From: Stentor roeselii
Taxonomy: Eukaryota; Ciliophora; Heterotrichea; Heterotrichida; Stentoridae
Assembly (NCBI GenBank): GCA_006503475.1
Contig: RSEH01000251.1
Coordinates: forward strand, 1 to 64,000
DNA length: 64,000 bases
Direction: 5' to 3'
The translations under genes and the position numbers were made by a program. The notes beneath the pieces are model-generated. The model had not been told where the DNA came from. It saw nothing but the letters and a program-made list of their open reading frames with translations, and ran no database searches. Shown piece after piece: positions 38,234 through 47,417 of this stretch (positions within the stretch are counted from its first letter, which is position 1; each line of letters starts with the position of its first letter).

Positions 38234-39832
38234 ATGGGCTGTTGCAATTCAAATATCAGAAAACAAAACTATTCAGAAGTCCTGGTGGAAGAAAGAGTTA
38301 TTCAAACAGGTGAACGACAGTTATTTTTTTCTTCTCGACAGTTCTCTGAAGTTCTGAAAGTGATTGAAACCCTTCCCCACGTCAACTTAGAAAATTTTGT
38401 GATGTTATGCGAAAGTTTCTCAGTTCAAGTCACTAGTCCTTCTGGGGCTTTTTTGCTTGGACTGACTGAAAAAGGAATGATTTCTTCTGGAATGTTGAAA
38501 AACTTGGCTGTTCTGCTTTGCCCGAATGACCCGAAAGGGAAGATAAGCCAAGTGATGAGCCATAGCAAGGACAACCTGATTGAATCCATCAAGGACTTGA
38601 TCCACATTTCAATCGACGTCATTCCTAACAACTTGGAAAATCTGGAAAAATCGGCCTTGCTTTACTCGAACAGCTTGAAAAGTGTTTCAAAGGAATACGT
38701 TAAAGAACTTGAGACTTTGACACTCAGTCAGATTCAGGAGCTGCTGAAGGACTTTGCTATTAGCAGCAAGGATATTCGCATTAAGATGTACAATGAAATG
38801 AAAAACTCGAATTTTAATGATGGACTTGGTGATAAACTTGATAGGTTTCGTGCTGAGACTGAAGAAAAAGAAGAAGTTCGTGAGAGGGAAGATAGTTTGA
38901 ACTTTAAAAGTGCGGATCTTAGTGTAAGATTTGAGAATATAGAAAAAAATAGTGAAGGTCTTCCAGAACAGACAAAAACTCAGGATAATGATTTAGATTC
39001 CTTGAAAATCGAGGAAAAAATTATAGAACCTTTGAAAAATCATGAAAAAAACACAGAAACTCCGAAAAACGAACTTGAAATAAACGAAGAAATCGAAATC
39101 CCCTTATCACGTCCAAAGTTCTTCCAAGAAAGTGTTGAAGATTCAGCAGACCCTCAAGAGTCAATCGACATTAAACTAGACCTGGAGCCTTCAGAAGTCC
39201 AAATAGTCCCTGAAGAGTCAATCTCTCTACAAATCTTACCTTCCAGCCTTCCCGAACCAGAAAAACCTTCTGAAGACCTTATCGATCCTAGCCCAAACTC
39301 CTTGCCTTCAATCATTCCAGAAGAAATCCAAACAATCCCCTTAGAAGACGCGACATTCCTTTCCCCAGAAGCTAAAAAATCAGAGCCAAGCAGTCCAAAA
39401 GTCTTGACTCCAGCGACAAACTTAAACGACGACATCAATTTGAATTCTCCTCAACACATAACAGAAGACCCTCATCCGCCAAAGCAAGAACCTGAATCAA
39501 GTCCATTCGCTTTATCAGTCGATTGCCACATCAAGTCAGACACAACATCCGACCCTCCTTCCGACCTGTCATCTCCAAGACTAGTTCCTCGTAAAAGCTC
39601 AGGACTTGCCGCGAAGCTGAAAGCAACTCAAGCCTTCATCAAATCAGGGAACATCAACCGAGCCGACACTTCACCTGAGCTGAGCAACGTTTTGCTTGGA
39701 GAAGCTCAAGCCTTCGTCAAACGACGGGTGAAACAAGAGCCGTTCACCTGTGATCGAAAGTCGCTGACTTCTCCTAAATCCGCCTTCGAAGCTTCAAAAA
39801 CGCGAGGATTCGTTGAAGAGAAGAAAGAATAA
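38234..39832 (+). CDS. N-acylated acidic protein of unknown function
   Basis: 532 residues from the ATG at 38234. The start MGCCNSN is a strong N-myristoylation site with adjacent cysteines for palmitoylation, implying membrane attachment. Residues about 20-215 look folded and helical (ENFVMLCESFSV, LLGLTEKGMISSGML, LIESIKDLIHISI). The rest is low-complexity, Glu/Pro/Ser-rich and probably disordered, with a more ordered basic end (GLAAKLKATQAFIKSGN). No known domain is recognised. A family of ciliate proteins with myristoylated helical heads is possible. It converges on the coilin-like gene with a 12-bp gap. It ends in TAA. Confidence 0.78.
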   Translation: MGCCNSNIRKQNYSEVLVEERVIQTGERQLFFSSRQFSEVLKVIETLPHVNLENFVMLCESFSVQVTSPSGAFLLGLTEKGMISSGMLKNLAVLLCPNDPKGKISQVMSHSKDNLIESIKDLIHISIDVIPNNLENLEKSALLYSNSLKSVSKEYVKELETLTLSQIQELLKDFAISSKDIRIKMYNEMKNSNFNDGLGDKLDRFRAETEEKEEVREREDSLNFKSADLSVRFENIEKNSEGLPEQTKTQDNDLDSLKIEEKIIEPLKNHEKNTETPKNELEINEEIEIPLSRPKFFQESVEDSADPQESIDIKLDLEPSEVQIVPEESISLQILPSSLPEPEKPSEDLIDPSPNSLPSIIPEEIQTIPLEDATFLSPEAKKSEPSSPKVLTPATNLNDDINLNSPQHITEDPHPPKQEPESSPFALSVDCHIKSDTTSDPPSDLSSPRLVPRKSSGLAAKLKATQAFIKSGNINRADTSPELSNVLLGEAQAFVKRRVKQEPFTCDRKSLTSPKSAFEASKTRGFVEEKKE

Positions 39833-39844
39833 TTAAGGTATAGG

Positions 39845-40651
39845 TTACTTCTTTTTCATCAGGCCATGCAACTCGGACTTCGGAAGAGTTACTTGAAAAT
39901 CTCCGAGATCTCCTTCTTCTAATAGTTCAACTCTATTGATTTTTAAGAAGTCTTGTTGTGAATGGTCTCCAAGAAGACCGATAACAACAGATTCTTCATT
40001 TTTTTCAATGATTTTGCCATTCTGATTAAAATTTACTTTGAAGTTTGAAATTCCTGGAGTGTTGTCATCACGAAGTTCGAAAGTCTTGAATAAAACTTCA
40101 TCTCCTGCGAAGATCTCGTCGAAGGTGCAAGGTTCGAAGTCTTGGATTTTGAAAGGTGAAGGTTTTTCTCTGAATTCTGGTTCAGGTTGTTTCATTGGAA
40201 GACTTTTTATTGGGATTTTTTTCGTCTGGGGCTTGATGGGCTTGGAACTTTCTGAACTTTCAGAGCTTTCTTGAATGTAAGTCTTTTTCGCGATTTTTAC
40301 TGGTTTTTTAATTGACTCTGAGTCAGAACTTTCTTCTTGTTCTTTTTTTACCAGTTTTTTCACGTTTTTGTAACGAGATGAAGTGAATTCAAACTTGGGT
40401 TTCGAGGGAAATGCAAAAGTTCCTTGCTTGATGTTCACGATTTCTCCTTCTTTCACGATTTTGTCGAAAAGTTGACTGTCTGGAATCAAAAAACCTTCTA
40501 GTTCTGCGTGGCAGAACTCTTGGATGTTGAATAAGGAACGGATTTGACTTAGAACTTCGGAGGTGGGAATTGAATCTTGGTCGACTATGAACCAGGACTT
40601 TAGGAACTTGCTTGATACGAGATTCTTGTCGAAAATGATTCGAATTCGCAT
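39845..40651 (-). CDS. Coilin-like Cajal-body protein
   Basis: 268 residues. The N-terminus is a ubiquitin-like coilin domain: RIRIIFDKNLVSSKFLKSWFIV, a SQIRSLFNI helix and LEGFLIPDSQLFDKIVKEGEIVNIK align in order with the coilin N-terminus. A Lys/Ser/Glu-rich middle (KKEQEESSDSESIKK, SSESSESSKP) matches the disordered phospho-rich linker. The C-terminus (about 180-255) looks like the coilin tudor-like domain: EIFAGDEVLFKTFEL, GKIIEKNEESVVIGLL. Coilin organises Cajal bodies, where spliceosomal snRNPs mature. It is about half the length of human coilin. It ends in TAA. Confidence 0.75.
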   Translation of the reverse strand: MRIRIIFDKNLVSSKFLKSWFIVDQDSIPTSEVLSQIRSLFNIQEFCHAELEGFLIPDSQLFDKIVKEGEIVNIKQGTFAFPSKPKFEFTSSRYKNVKKLVKKEQEESSDSESIKKPVKIAKKTYIQESSESSESSKPIKPQTKKIPIKSLPMKQPEPEFREKPSPFKIQDFEPCTFDEIFAGDEVLFKTFELRDDNTPGISNFKVNFNQNGKIIEKNEESVVIGLLGDHSQQDFLKINRVELLEEGDLGDFQVTLPKSELHGLMKKK

Positions 40652-40694
40652 TTATGGGGGAATGAAAAATAATTATTGGGTTTTGTTTGAGAAT

Positions 40695-42113
40695 TTAACA
40701 ACCGATTGATTTTAAACTTTCTAAAAGCATGAAATCGTCTTGAATGTTTTTTTTCATTAGAAGGTCTCCTAAGGCGTCGATTATCCCTGAGTCGTTTATG
40801 AAACGGATACAGTAGTTTTTGCTGTAGTCGATTAGAGCTATGGCTGATAAGGCACAGTTGTAAGCTACTTGACGTTCGCAGTCTTCGAAACCATTTGCGA
40901 GAATTTCCAAGATACCTGAATGGACCAAAACACTAAGAGTCGCATTGCATCCCCTAATAGCTGCATTTCTTATAACGGCAGAAGCTTCAAGTCTAACCAA
41001 AGAATCCCTATCAAAAATTCCTTGAACAACAAACTTAAACACTTTATGCTCAACAATCATAATAATCTGGGCAGGTGATCCATGAGCAACATTAGCTAAA
41101 GCCTTATAAATTTCAGCTTTAATCAATGAGCTTCCTCCAACCAAATTCAAAAAAAACCCAAGCATATCAAGATTAAGAAGAATTTGAATGTGAGTATTCG
41201 ACTCGCATGTCATATTCGACAAAATCCTAATCGCTGAAAGTTGAACATGTTCCCAGGTACTTCCCAAAAGAGCGAAGCAGAAATTGTGAATATTTTTTTC
41301 AAATAAAACTTGAATATGCTCAACATTTCGATAAGAAATTCCACAAAGTCCTCTCAAAATCTCGAAAAGCGCTGAAGGGTCTGAAGAAAAACAGAACTTT
41401 GACAGGTACTTTGTGATTTCTGATGATTGTTCTAAAGTCAAAATCACTTCTTTACGGGTTAGATTTGCCAAAAGCCAAAAAAAAGTGCAGAGGGTGTCGG
41501 AGTCTTCCTTTATTATTAAGTAGATTTGGTCTAGCTTTGAAAGAAAATTGTTTGAAAGAATTTCTTGTGCTGCTTCAGTTGAATGTGAAGAGAGGATGCC
41601 AAAGGACCGCAGGTAATTTGACAGGATTGAGGTGTTTATTGTGTTTAACATTCTTGATATGTAAGGAATGATACCACGAGTTTTTAGACTTTGAAGTAAA
41701 GTTTTTTCACACTTTTCGCAGACTAAGGTCAGTAAATAAGAGATTTCTAACTGGAAGGTTTGATTATAATCGCTGGATAGTAAATCGAAAAAGGATTTTA
41801 AAAATGATTCTTCTTCAAATGCTTCAAAAATCAAATTTAAGTCTTTTTCAGCTGATTCAATCAGCTGCTTCAGGGATAAGTCTAAACTCTTAAAGGATGC
41901 TGATGTGTTTAATGCTGAAATCAAGTCGGTTAACTGGAGTTTGGAGTAGTTTCCAATTGAATTTTTCAGAGCATTACCGAATCTTAACCTATTTATCTCT
42001 GAAGCTCTCTTAGACTTTCGAAGATCAATAGAAAAAGTAGACCTGAACTCACCTTGTTTCAAGAAGTTTTTATTTCTCCCTTCAATTCTCATAGAAGTAT
42101 TTTCTTTTTCCAT
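40695..42113 (-). CDS. Divergent importin-alpha-like armadillo protein
   Basis: 472 residues. The N-terminal basic stretch (RNKNFLKQGEF, DLRKSKRASEINRLRF) resembles an importin-beta-binding helix. About nine armadillo repeats follow; several keep importin-alpha style W/N ladders (FFWLLANLTRKE, ILSNMTCE, IYKALANVAHGSPAQI). Importin-alpha links nuclear-localisation signals to importin-beta. Some groove tryptophans are replaced (Tyr in the last quoted repeat), so cargo choice may differ. Another armadillo protein is possible but the IBB-like start favours importin-alpha. Base skew flips near 40,915 and 41,400. It ends in TAA. Confidence 0.78.
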   Translation of the reverse strand: MEKENTSMRIEGRNKNFLKQGEFRSTFSIDLRKSKRASEINRLRFGNALKNSIGNYSKLQLTDLISALNTSASFKSLDLSLKQLIESAEKDLNLIFEAFEEESFLKSFFDLLSSDYNQTFQLEISYLLTLVCEKCEKTLLQSLKTRGIIPYISRMLNTINTSILSNYLRSFGILSSHSTEAAQEILSNNFLSKLDQIYLIIKEDSDTLCTFFWLLANLTRKEVILTLEQSSEITKYLSKFCFSSDPSALFEILRGLCGISYRNVEHIQVLFEKNIHNFCFALLGSTWEHVQLSAIRILSNMTCESNTHIQILLNLDMLGFFLNLVGGSSLIKAEIYKALANVAHGSPAQIIMIVEHKVFKFVVQGIFDRDSLVRLEASAVIRNAAIRGCNATLSVLVHSGILEILANGFEDCERQVAYNCALSAIALIDYSKNYCIRFINDSGIIDALGDLLMKKNIQDDFMLLESLKSIGC

Positions 42114-42277
42114 GCTTTAATTAATATCTTCCCAAAAGTCTCAAATCAAAAAAACCCTCCAAAAAAAATTCCAAAAAATTCAAAAATTTCATAAATCCCA
42201 AAATTCCCTTCCTAAAAAAATCCATCCATTACAAACATTCCAAAATCCACAAAAAATGTGGTTGTTTTATAAAAGCA

Positions 42278-43387
42278 ATGAGACTTCTAAAGCGATACTA
42301 CAACGAGCTATCCTTCAACCGTTTAAAAATAACTCGTTCGACATCCCTAAAGCCCTGTCCAACCGATTTCTCTAAAATTCCCTTCGGCACGTATTTTTCA
42401 GACCACATGCTGGAGGTGGACTGGACCGAGTCAGGAGGTTGGGGCATTCCGGAGATAAAGCCGCATCAGCCGTTGACTCTCGACCCTGCCTCGTCAGTCT
42501 TCCACTACTGCACCGAGATCTACGAAGGGTTTAAAGTTTACCGCAAGGGTTCTCGTATTTTGACATTTCGACCAGAGATGAACATGCAGCGCTTCGCTCT
42601 CAGTGCAGACGCGGCAGGACTTCCTACTGCTGACCCGAAAGAGTTGCTGAAGTGCATCGAGGCGCTGATAAAAGAAGACAGAGACTGGGTCCCTGACCAT
42701 AAAGGCTATTCACTTTATGTCAGGCCGAACATGTTTGGAACTCACGCACAGTTGAGTGTCACTTGTCCCAAGTCGGTTAAGCTTGTCGTCATCATGTCGC
42801 CTGTCGGACCGTATTTCAGAACTGGCTTGAAACCGATCAAGTTGTACTGTGATGAAAGCATCGTCAGGGCTTGGCCTGGAGGAGTCGGGCATAGAAAACT
42901 TGGAGGAAATTACGCGCCTGGAGTGGTTCATGCGGAAATGGCGAAGGCGAAAGGGTATGAACAGATCTTGTGGCTTAATGATAAAAAAGTCACTGAGGTC
43001 GGAGTTATGAATTTCTTTGTCGTTTTGAATCATGGAAATCAGTTGGAGTTGATTACTAGTCCTATTGATAATACTACGCTTCCTGGAATCACAAGGGACT
43101 CTGTTTTGACCTTGATGAGGGAAGAGGGGAAGATTAAGGTTAGTGAAAGGGAGTATACTATTGATGAACTTGTTAGTTGGATTGAAAAGGGAATCGTTGA
43201 AGAGGCTTTTGGAACTGGAACTGCTGCTGTTATTTGTCCTGTTAGTCTTATTGGATATAAAGGGAAAAACTATGAAATTCCTACCAGGTTTGGAGATGCA
43301 GGGCAGGTTTCGAAATATATTAGAGAACTTTTACTCAATATCAAGCATGCAGATATCCCGCATCGATGGAACTATTATATTGATTAG
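42278..43387 (+). CDS. Branched-chain amino-acid aminotransferase (mitochondrial type)
   Basis: 369 residues. This fold-type IV PLP enzyme moves the amino group between Leu/Ile/Val and 2-oxoglutarate. The PLP lysine is K207 in GHRKLGGNYAPG. Other family motifs are YCTEIYEGFKVYR, RPEMNMQRF, YVRPNMFGT, TEVGVMNFF, TTLPGITRDSV and EAFGTGTAAVI. The first ~25 residues (RLLKRYYNELSFNRLKITRS) are basic and amphipathic, fitting a mitochondrial targeting peptide. The ~160 bp upstream are strikingly poor in G on the + strand. It ends in TAG. Confidence 0.96.
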   Translation: MRLLKRYYNELSFNRLKITRSTSLKPCPTDFSKIPFGTYFSDHMLEVDWTESGGWGIPEIKPHQPLTLDPASSVFHYCTEIYEGFKVYRKGSRILTFRPEMNMQRFALSADAAGLPTADPKELLKCIEALIKEDRDWVPDHKGYSLYVRPNMFGTHAQLSVTCPKSVKLVVIMSPVGPYFRTGLKPIKLYCDESIVRAWPGGVGHRKLGGNYAPGVVHAEMAKAKGYEQILWLNDKKVTEVGVMNFFVVLNHGNQLELITSPIDNTTLPGITRDSVLTLMREEGKIKVSEREYTIDELVSWIEKGIVEEAFGTGTAAVICPVSLIGYKGKNYEIPTRFGDAGQVSKYIRELLLNIKHADIPHRWNYYID

Positions 43388-43453
43388 TAATTATAGATAA
43401 GTTTATCATAAATGAATGAAAATAAACCTAATAATACTTATTTATATTAATTC

Positions 43454-44182
43454 TTAAACTTTAAGTTCAAAATCAAAAGTTTTTTCCTCATTCGGGATTT
43501 CCATGCTATCCATTTTGATGGGAAAATGTTTCAGTTCATTCTTTTTTTCAATGATTTCCTTTGCCCTTTTCATTCTTGCAGACCTTCTACGAGAAGAGGA
43601 AATTTCCCATAAAAAAATCGCGACAATCAGTAAACTAAGAAAGCATTGCAAAATAAGTAAAGCAACTCCAGCTTTGATTCGAATTTTACTGGAAAACTTC
43701 TCAACGTTACTGATTTTAATCCAGAGACCACAGGCCAAGTTGACGACAACAGGATGCATCCAAAAGACAAGTCTTAAATAAAAGCTAAACTTAAAGCAAC
43801 ACCTTCTTTTAGTTCTTTCTTCCTGGGTAAATTTCTTAGAAATTAAAGAATGTGCCAAGTAGTACTGAAAAAGGTTGCAAATTGAATAAATCACTAAGAC
43901 TGTCACATCAAGACAAATAAATCCTATGAGAAAGTCTCCAGCTTTCTTAATATTTGAGATGTTTCCACATATTTCTTCGTCTAAGGCAAGATTTTTGCAG
44001 GTTTTCGTGAACTGTTGAAAGTCTTCAGTCTTGCCGAAGACTTCCACTGCTTTGATACCGATTTTGATATCAGTAGTTGAACTCAAGTTGAAGTAATCGT
44101 TGATTATCAGCAGGGTGAAGTTGAGGGAAAGTGCTGTCAAGATGAGGAGGTATTTAAGGAGAAGGTAAATTTCGCATCTCAT
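43454..44182 (-). CDS. Unknown four-pass membrane protein
   Basis: 242 residues with four hydrophobic segments at about 5-30, 82-110, 130-155 and 168-193. A Cys-containing loop lies between segments 1 and 2 (TCKNLALDEEICGN). A basic cytosolic tail follows (SSSRRRSARMKRAKEIIEKKNE). The topology resembles tetraspan-like proteins, but the CCG tetraspanin motif is absent. No family is assigned. Only 15 bp separate its start from the stop of the MUL1-like gene on the same strand. It ends in TAA. Confidence 0.75.
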   Translation of the reverse strand: MRCEIYLLLKYLLILTALSLNFTLLIINDYFNLSSTTDIKIGIKAVEVFGKTEDFQQFTKTCKNLALDEEICGNISNIKKAGDFLIGFICLDVTVLVIYSICNLFQYYLAHSLISKKFTQEERTKRRCCFKFSFYLRLVFWMHPVVVNLACGLWIKISNVEKFSSKIRIKAGVALLILQCFLSLLIVAIFLWEISSSRRRSARMKRAKEIIEKKNELKHFPIKMDSMEIPNEEKTFDFELKV

Positions 44183-44197
44183 GATAATTATAAGGAT

Positions 44198-45067
44198 TTA
44201 GCTAGTTATTTTGATGTGAGAAGATATATTTGATCCACAAGAACTGCAAGTTTCACTGAGAAGAAGACAGGACCTGCAGTATACGAGATGGTAACAAGGG
44301 TAGAGAATCGCGGAAGCTGACCTCGAACATTTACTGCATTGAAAACCTGCAGGTGCTTCTGGATCTTTGTATTTCACAACGGTAAGAGATAGTCCAAATG
44401 CAATAAAAGCTAAAACACAAGCTACTAGAAAAATTTTAGCATCTCGAACCTTGCTGGAATATTTATAAAGAAATGACTCTTTAGAAGTGAATACTTTTTC
44501 AGCCATTATCACTGTTTTGTTTTCTTTTGACTTTACAACTGTCCCTTTGATGTAAACCTGTGAGTCCAAAGGAACAACATGTGAACTAGTCCGAGAGTAG
44601 CAAGGTTCTTTCTGATAAAACCCTAAAACTTTACGGAAAAAGTTATTTTCTTTTTCAGTTATCACTTCTTTCACTAGTCTTCCTTCAATCACCCGAAGAG
44701 CATCAAGCTTCACTTCAACAGGAAAATTTCTGCCAAGTACAAAATCAGATTTACCAATTCTTTCAGTTGTCTTAATATTCACGAATCGATTATCTAAAAA
44801 ACTGTCAACTTTTCGCTTAATTAGGTATTTTAAAGTAGGTTGATTCTTCGAAGGAATTGTTTTTTTCATTGCTGTTCCTTTAACTAGCACTTTTTCTAGA
44901 GATTTAAACGATTTTGAAATATTTGAGTCCAAATCTGTGATTTTTGATTTAAATTCCTGCAACTTTCTTGAATGGAAATGATAAAGCATGTAAGTAAGAC
45001 CTGTGAGCGCGACAAGGCCAAAAGAAATCGCTTTTGCCGCTGAGTGATTATTTATTACATAAAACAT
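44198..45067 (-). CDS. MUL1/GIDE-type membrane RING E3 ubiquitin ligase
   Basis: 289 residues from the ATG at 45067. An N-terminal membrane segment (about 12-32) precedes a GIDE/BAM-like beta domain (about 75-215). A second membrane segment (FLVACVLAFIAFGLSLTVV) and a C-terminal C3HC4-like RING follow (CSKC...CYHLVYCRSC...CSSC). This is the layout of MUL1/MAPL, a ubiquitin/SUMO ligase of the mitochondrial outer membrane. An upstream in-frame start exists but would run into the divergent gene's coding region; the 45067 ATG fits the family. It ends in TAG. Confidence 0.83.
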   Translation of the reverse strand: MFYVINNHSAAKAISFGLVALTGLTYMLYHFHSRKLQEFKSKITDLDSNISKSFKSLEKVLVKGTAMKKTIPSKNQPTLKYLIKRKVDSFLDNRFVNIKTTERIGKSDFVLGRNFPVEVKLDALRVIEGRLVKEVITEKENNFFRKVLGFYQKEPCYSRTSSHVVPLDSQVYIKGTVVKSKENKTVIMAEKVFTSKESFLYKYSSKVRDAKIFLVACVLAFIAFGLSLTVVKYKDPEAPAGFQCSKCSRSASAILYPCYHLVYCRSCLLLSETCSSCGSNISSHIKITS

Positions 45068-45073
45068 TATAAT
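45068..45073. promoter_or_regulatory. 6-bp spacer between divergent start codons
   Basis: Only TATAAT lies between the ATG of the MUL1-like gene (complement 45065-45067) and the ATG of the coiled-coil gene (45074-45076). Any promoters and leaders must lie inside the opposite gene's coding sequence, or one of the start codons is wrong. Confidence 0.6.
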
Positions 45074-45415
45074 ATGAATGCGGAAGACAGAAACATCATT
45101 CAAAGAATTGAAGACTTGCATGAAAGACTGGGAAGTGTCAGGCAAGAAAAAAAGGAAATGATAAAAGATTTGAATGATGCAAGACTTCAGATTAGTTTAA
45201 TTCAACCTGCCATCCAAACTGAAATCGCTTTAGTCGAACTCGAAAAAATCGAGATAGACTTCCCTGTTTTTGAACATCTTTTAAAAACAACTAAAGCAGA
45301 GCAACAGCGATTTTTGAAGCAGTTAAAAGAGATGAAGGAAGAATTTTCTGATATAAAGCAAAATCTGATTGCTTTAGAATGTGACTTAGAGATTTTAAAC
45401 ACAAGTTATAAATGA
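45074..45415 (+). CDS. Small coiled-coil protein
   Basis: 113 residues from the ATG at 45074, almost wholly helical with heptad-like spacing (IIQRIEDLHERLGSVRQEKKEMIKDL, HLLKTTKAEQQRFLKQLKEMKEEFSDI). It may be a prefoldin-like or ciliary coiled-coil subunit; I cannot choose. No targeting signal is seen. The stop is TGA at 45413-45415. It converges on the next gene with an 8-bp gap. Confidence 0.75.
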   Translation: MNAEDRNIIQRIEDLHERLGSVRQEKKEMIKDLNDARLQISLIQPAIQTEIALVELEKIEIDFPVFEHLLKTTKAEQQRFLKQLKEMKEEFSDIKQNLIALECDLEILNTSYK

Positions 45416-45423
45416 ATAAATTT

Positions 45424-46527
45424 CTAATCTTTTTTGTTAGATTTAGATGTTCTGCTTGTCATGCACCAGCCCACACACAGGCTGATAAAGAATGAAGCAA
45501 TCACAAAAGCAACGATTGAAATTTCATAAAACCCAGGGGTAAACTTGTCAAGCTGGAAAAAAGTCAAAGTTTTCCACCCGTAGCTAAAATTGATGAAATA
45601 GTCTTGAAAGAAAGGCTCTCCGAAGACCCAGAATTTTTCTGAATGTTTTTTAAGTAAAAGTTTACACACACCATTATTTTCACGAATTAAATTTAAGTTC
45701 CTCATTGGAAACTTGGTTCTTTCAATTGTGAAAACCAATGAAAATAATTCTGAGTAATTTGAATTTGCACAGGGAAACTCCTGGTTTTTATTTATTCCAG
45801 CAAAGAAATTAGGTAAAAAAGGAGTGATTCTATCAAAATCCTGTGAAGGGACAAGAATTTCTTCAGAATTGATATCAAATCGAGCATGTGTGTCGAGGTT
45901 GACGTTATGTTCTCCTAATGAAATTCGTGATAAATGCAATTCCCACTTATCTTTTTCAGTCGTCAGTTCTTTTTTCCTCTTCTTACCTTCAAAGTACTTT
46001 TTTATATCGATTATGCCGAACTCGATTAAAGAATGCACTTCAGAATCATAAGCGCTGTTTAAGACAAGCGAAAACCCTTTTTCACTTGCAAGTGTTCCTA
46101 ACTTTTCGGTAAATGTTGGATTTTCAGACATGGGGTTGTAGGCCAGTCCGATGATTCCATGAAATTTGAAGTTTTTCAATAAATTTGAGCATTTTTGCAC
46201 TGTTAAGAGCTGAAGAGAAGTGTTTTCAAAGACTGAATAGTTGGCTTCAAAGACTTGAAATGTTAGAGTCTTGTAAGTGATTTCATTGGTTTCAGCATTT
46301 TCAGGTTTAGGTATTCCGTGAATTGGATCTGGGTAGTCTGTGCAGTTGTAAATTGAAGGAAAGATGAAAGAATGCTGAGAAGTTAAATCAAGACCTAAAA
46401 TGGCTTTCTGTCCGTTTATTTTAGTTGTAATGAAGTAAGAAATGTTGTAGCTCGGGTCTGAAAGCTTCTCCAACGGAAAAGAGAAAGACTCGCATGTTCC
46501 TAGTAATACGAAGAATATAGATAACAT
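45424..46527 (-). CDS. Pepsin-family (A1) membrane protein with degenerate active sites
   Basis: 367 residues. It has a signal peptide (MLSIFFVLLGTCESFS), a pepsin-like two-lobe body and a C-terminal membrane anchor (IVAFVIASFFISLCVGWCM). The first catalytic triplet, normally DTG, is D47-L-T in GLDLTSQHSF. The second is D218-I-N in RFDINSEEILVP. Family framework is retained: HGIIGLAYNP (hydrophobic-hydrophobic-Gly), a cysteine pair in the C-lobe and GEPFFQDYFINFSYGW. Both aspartates remain but their Thr/Gly partners do not, so peptidase activity is unlikely. It may be a binding or surface protein. It ends in TAG. Confidence 0.8.
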   Translation of the reverse strand: MLSIFFVLLGTCESFSFPLEKLSDPSYNISYFITTKINGQKAILGLDLTSQHSFIFPSIYNCTDYPDPIHGIPKPENAETNEITYKTLTFQVFEANYSVFENTSLQLLTVQKCSNLLKNFKFHGIIGLAYNPMSENPTFTEKLGTLASEKGFSLVLNSAYDSEVHSLIEFGIIDIKKYFEGKKRKKELTTEKDKWELHLSRISLGEHNVNLDTHARFDINSEEILVPSQDFDRITPFLPNFFAGINKNQEFPCANSNYSELFSLVFTIERTKFPMRNLNLIRENNGVCKLLLKKHSEKFWVFGEPFFQDYFINFSYGWKTLTFFQLDKFTPGFYEISIVAFVIASFFISLCVGWCMTSRTSKSNKKD

Positions 46528-46695
46528 TTATTGTTCTTTTCATACTTTTCTTGAAAAACTGTAAGGAAACCTGCATCTTTTAATTAAAAAGACAAGAAAA
46601 AAACTACTTATTGTTGAATTTTTAATGTCTTTACATAGAACTCAGCTGGTTTCACCATGTCTTTCTTTAAATCTGAAAATAGGTATTGCACATAA

Positions 46696-47394
46696 ATGAA
46701 AGGAAAAACGTTTAAAGCTAGACCAAGCTCTCCGAAAAATGAGATAGTTGCTTATTTCCTTCAAAAAAGGAAACCTTGGATCAAAGACGAGACAAAAACT
46801 TACACATGGAAATCAAGCATTCCACCAAAATGGATCGATTTAAAAGGCGAGGAATTTTTTAAGCATGTCTCTGAAGTCAAAGAACCGATATTGTCTATTG
46901 AAATACTGCAGAACTCGAAGAAATACATACATGATCTAAAAATTAACAGTCAAAAAACTATTGTCAGGCCAGCAACTGTCAAAAATACTGAAAATTCTGC
47001 TCCTCCTGTTGAAAAGTCGGAAAAATTGAATCATAGACGATTTTCACTAACTGTTAAATCGCAGAATGAAAGAAATTTGCTTGTAGCAGGATCTTCGACA
47101 CCTCTGATAATCAACTTTGACTCTCGACCAGTAACCAAAGAAGGCAGATGTGCAAGTGCAGGTTATGAAGAATACAGTAAAATCGAAGACTTTTTAAAGC
47201 GCTTCGACAGAAAACCTGCAATAAAAGAGCAGCCACCTGCAAATAAAGGGCTTTTCGGTTGGAAATTAAGGAGTGTGCGAGACAAAAGCCATGAAAGAAG
47301 AAGTAGTTACTGTAAAATCTTTAATGTCAAGAAGAACAGCGAAAAGATTTTTCATTCAGTCTGTCAGCGAAGAATGCATTCAATCCAACTTTGA
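46696..47394 (+). CDS. Unknown basic 232-residue protein
   Basis: No family recognised. It is Lys/Arg/Ser-rich and probably largely disordered. The N-terminus has a compact stretch (NEIVAYFLQKRKPWIKDETKTYTWKS) with several aromatic residues. No membrane segment is seen. It could be a cytoskeletal or axonemal protein, by composition only. The stop is TGA, then 23 bp to the RING-H2 gene on the same strand. Confidence 0.72.
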   Translation: MKGKTFKARPSSPKNEIVAYFLQKRKPWIKDETKTYTWKSSIPPKWIDLKGEEFFKHVSEVKEPILSIEILQNSKKYIHDLKINSQKTIVRPATVKNTENSAPPVEKSEKLNHRRFSLTVKSQNERNLLVAGSSTPLIINFDSRPVTKEGRCASAGYEEYSKIEDFLKRFDRKPAIKEQPPANKGLFGWKLRSVRDKSHERRSSYCKIFNVKKNSEKIFHSVCQRRMHSIQL

Positions 47395-47417
47395 TATTTA
47401 ATCATTATAGATAATTA

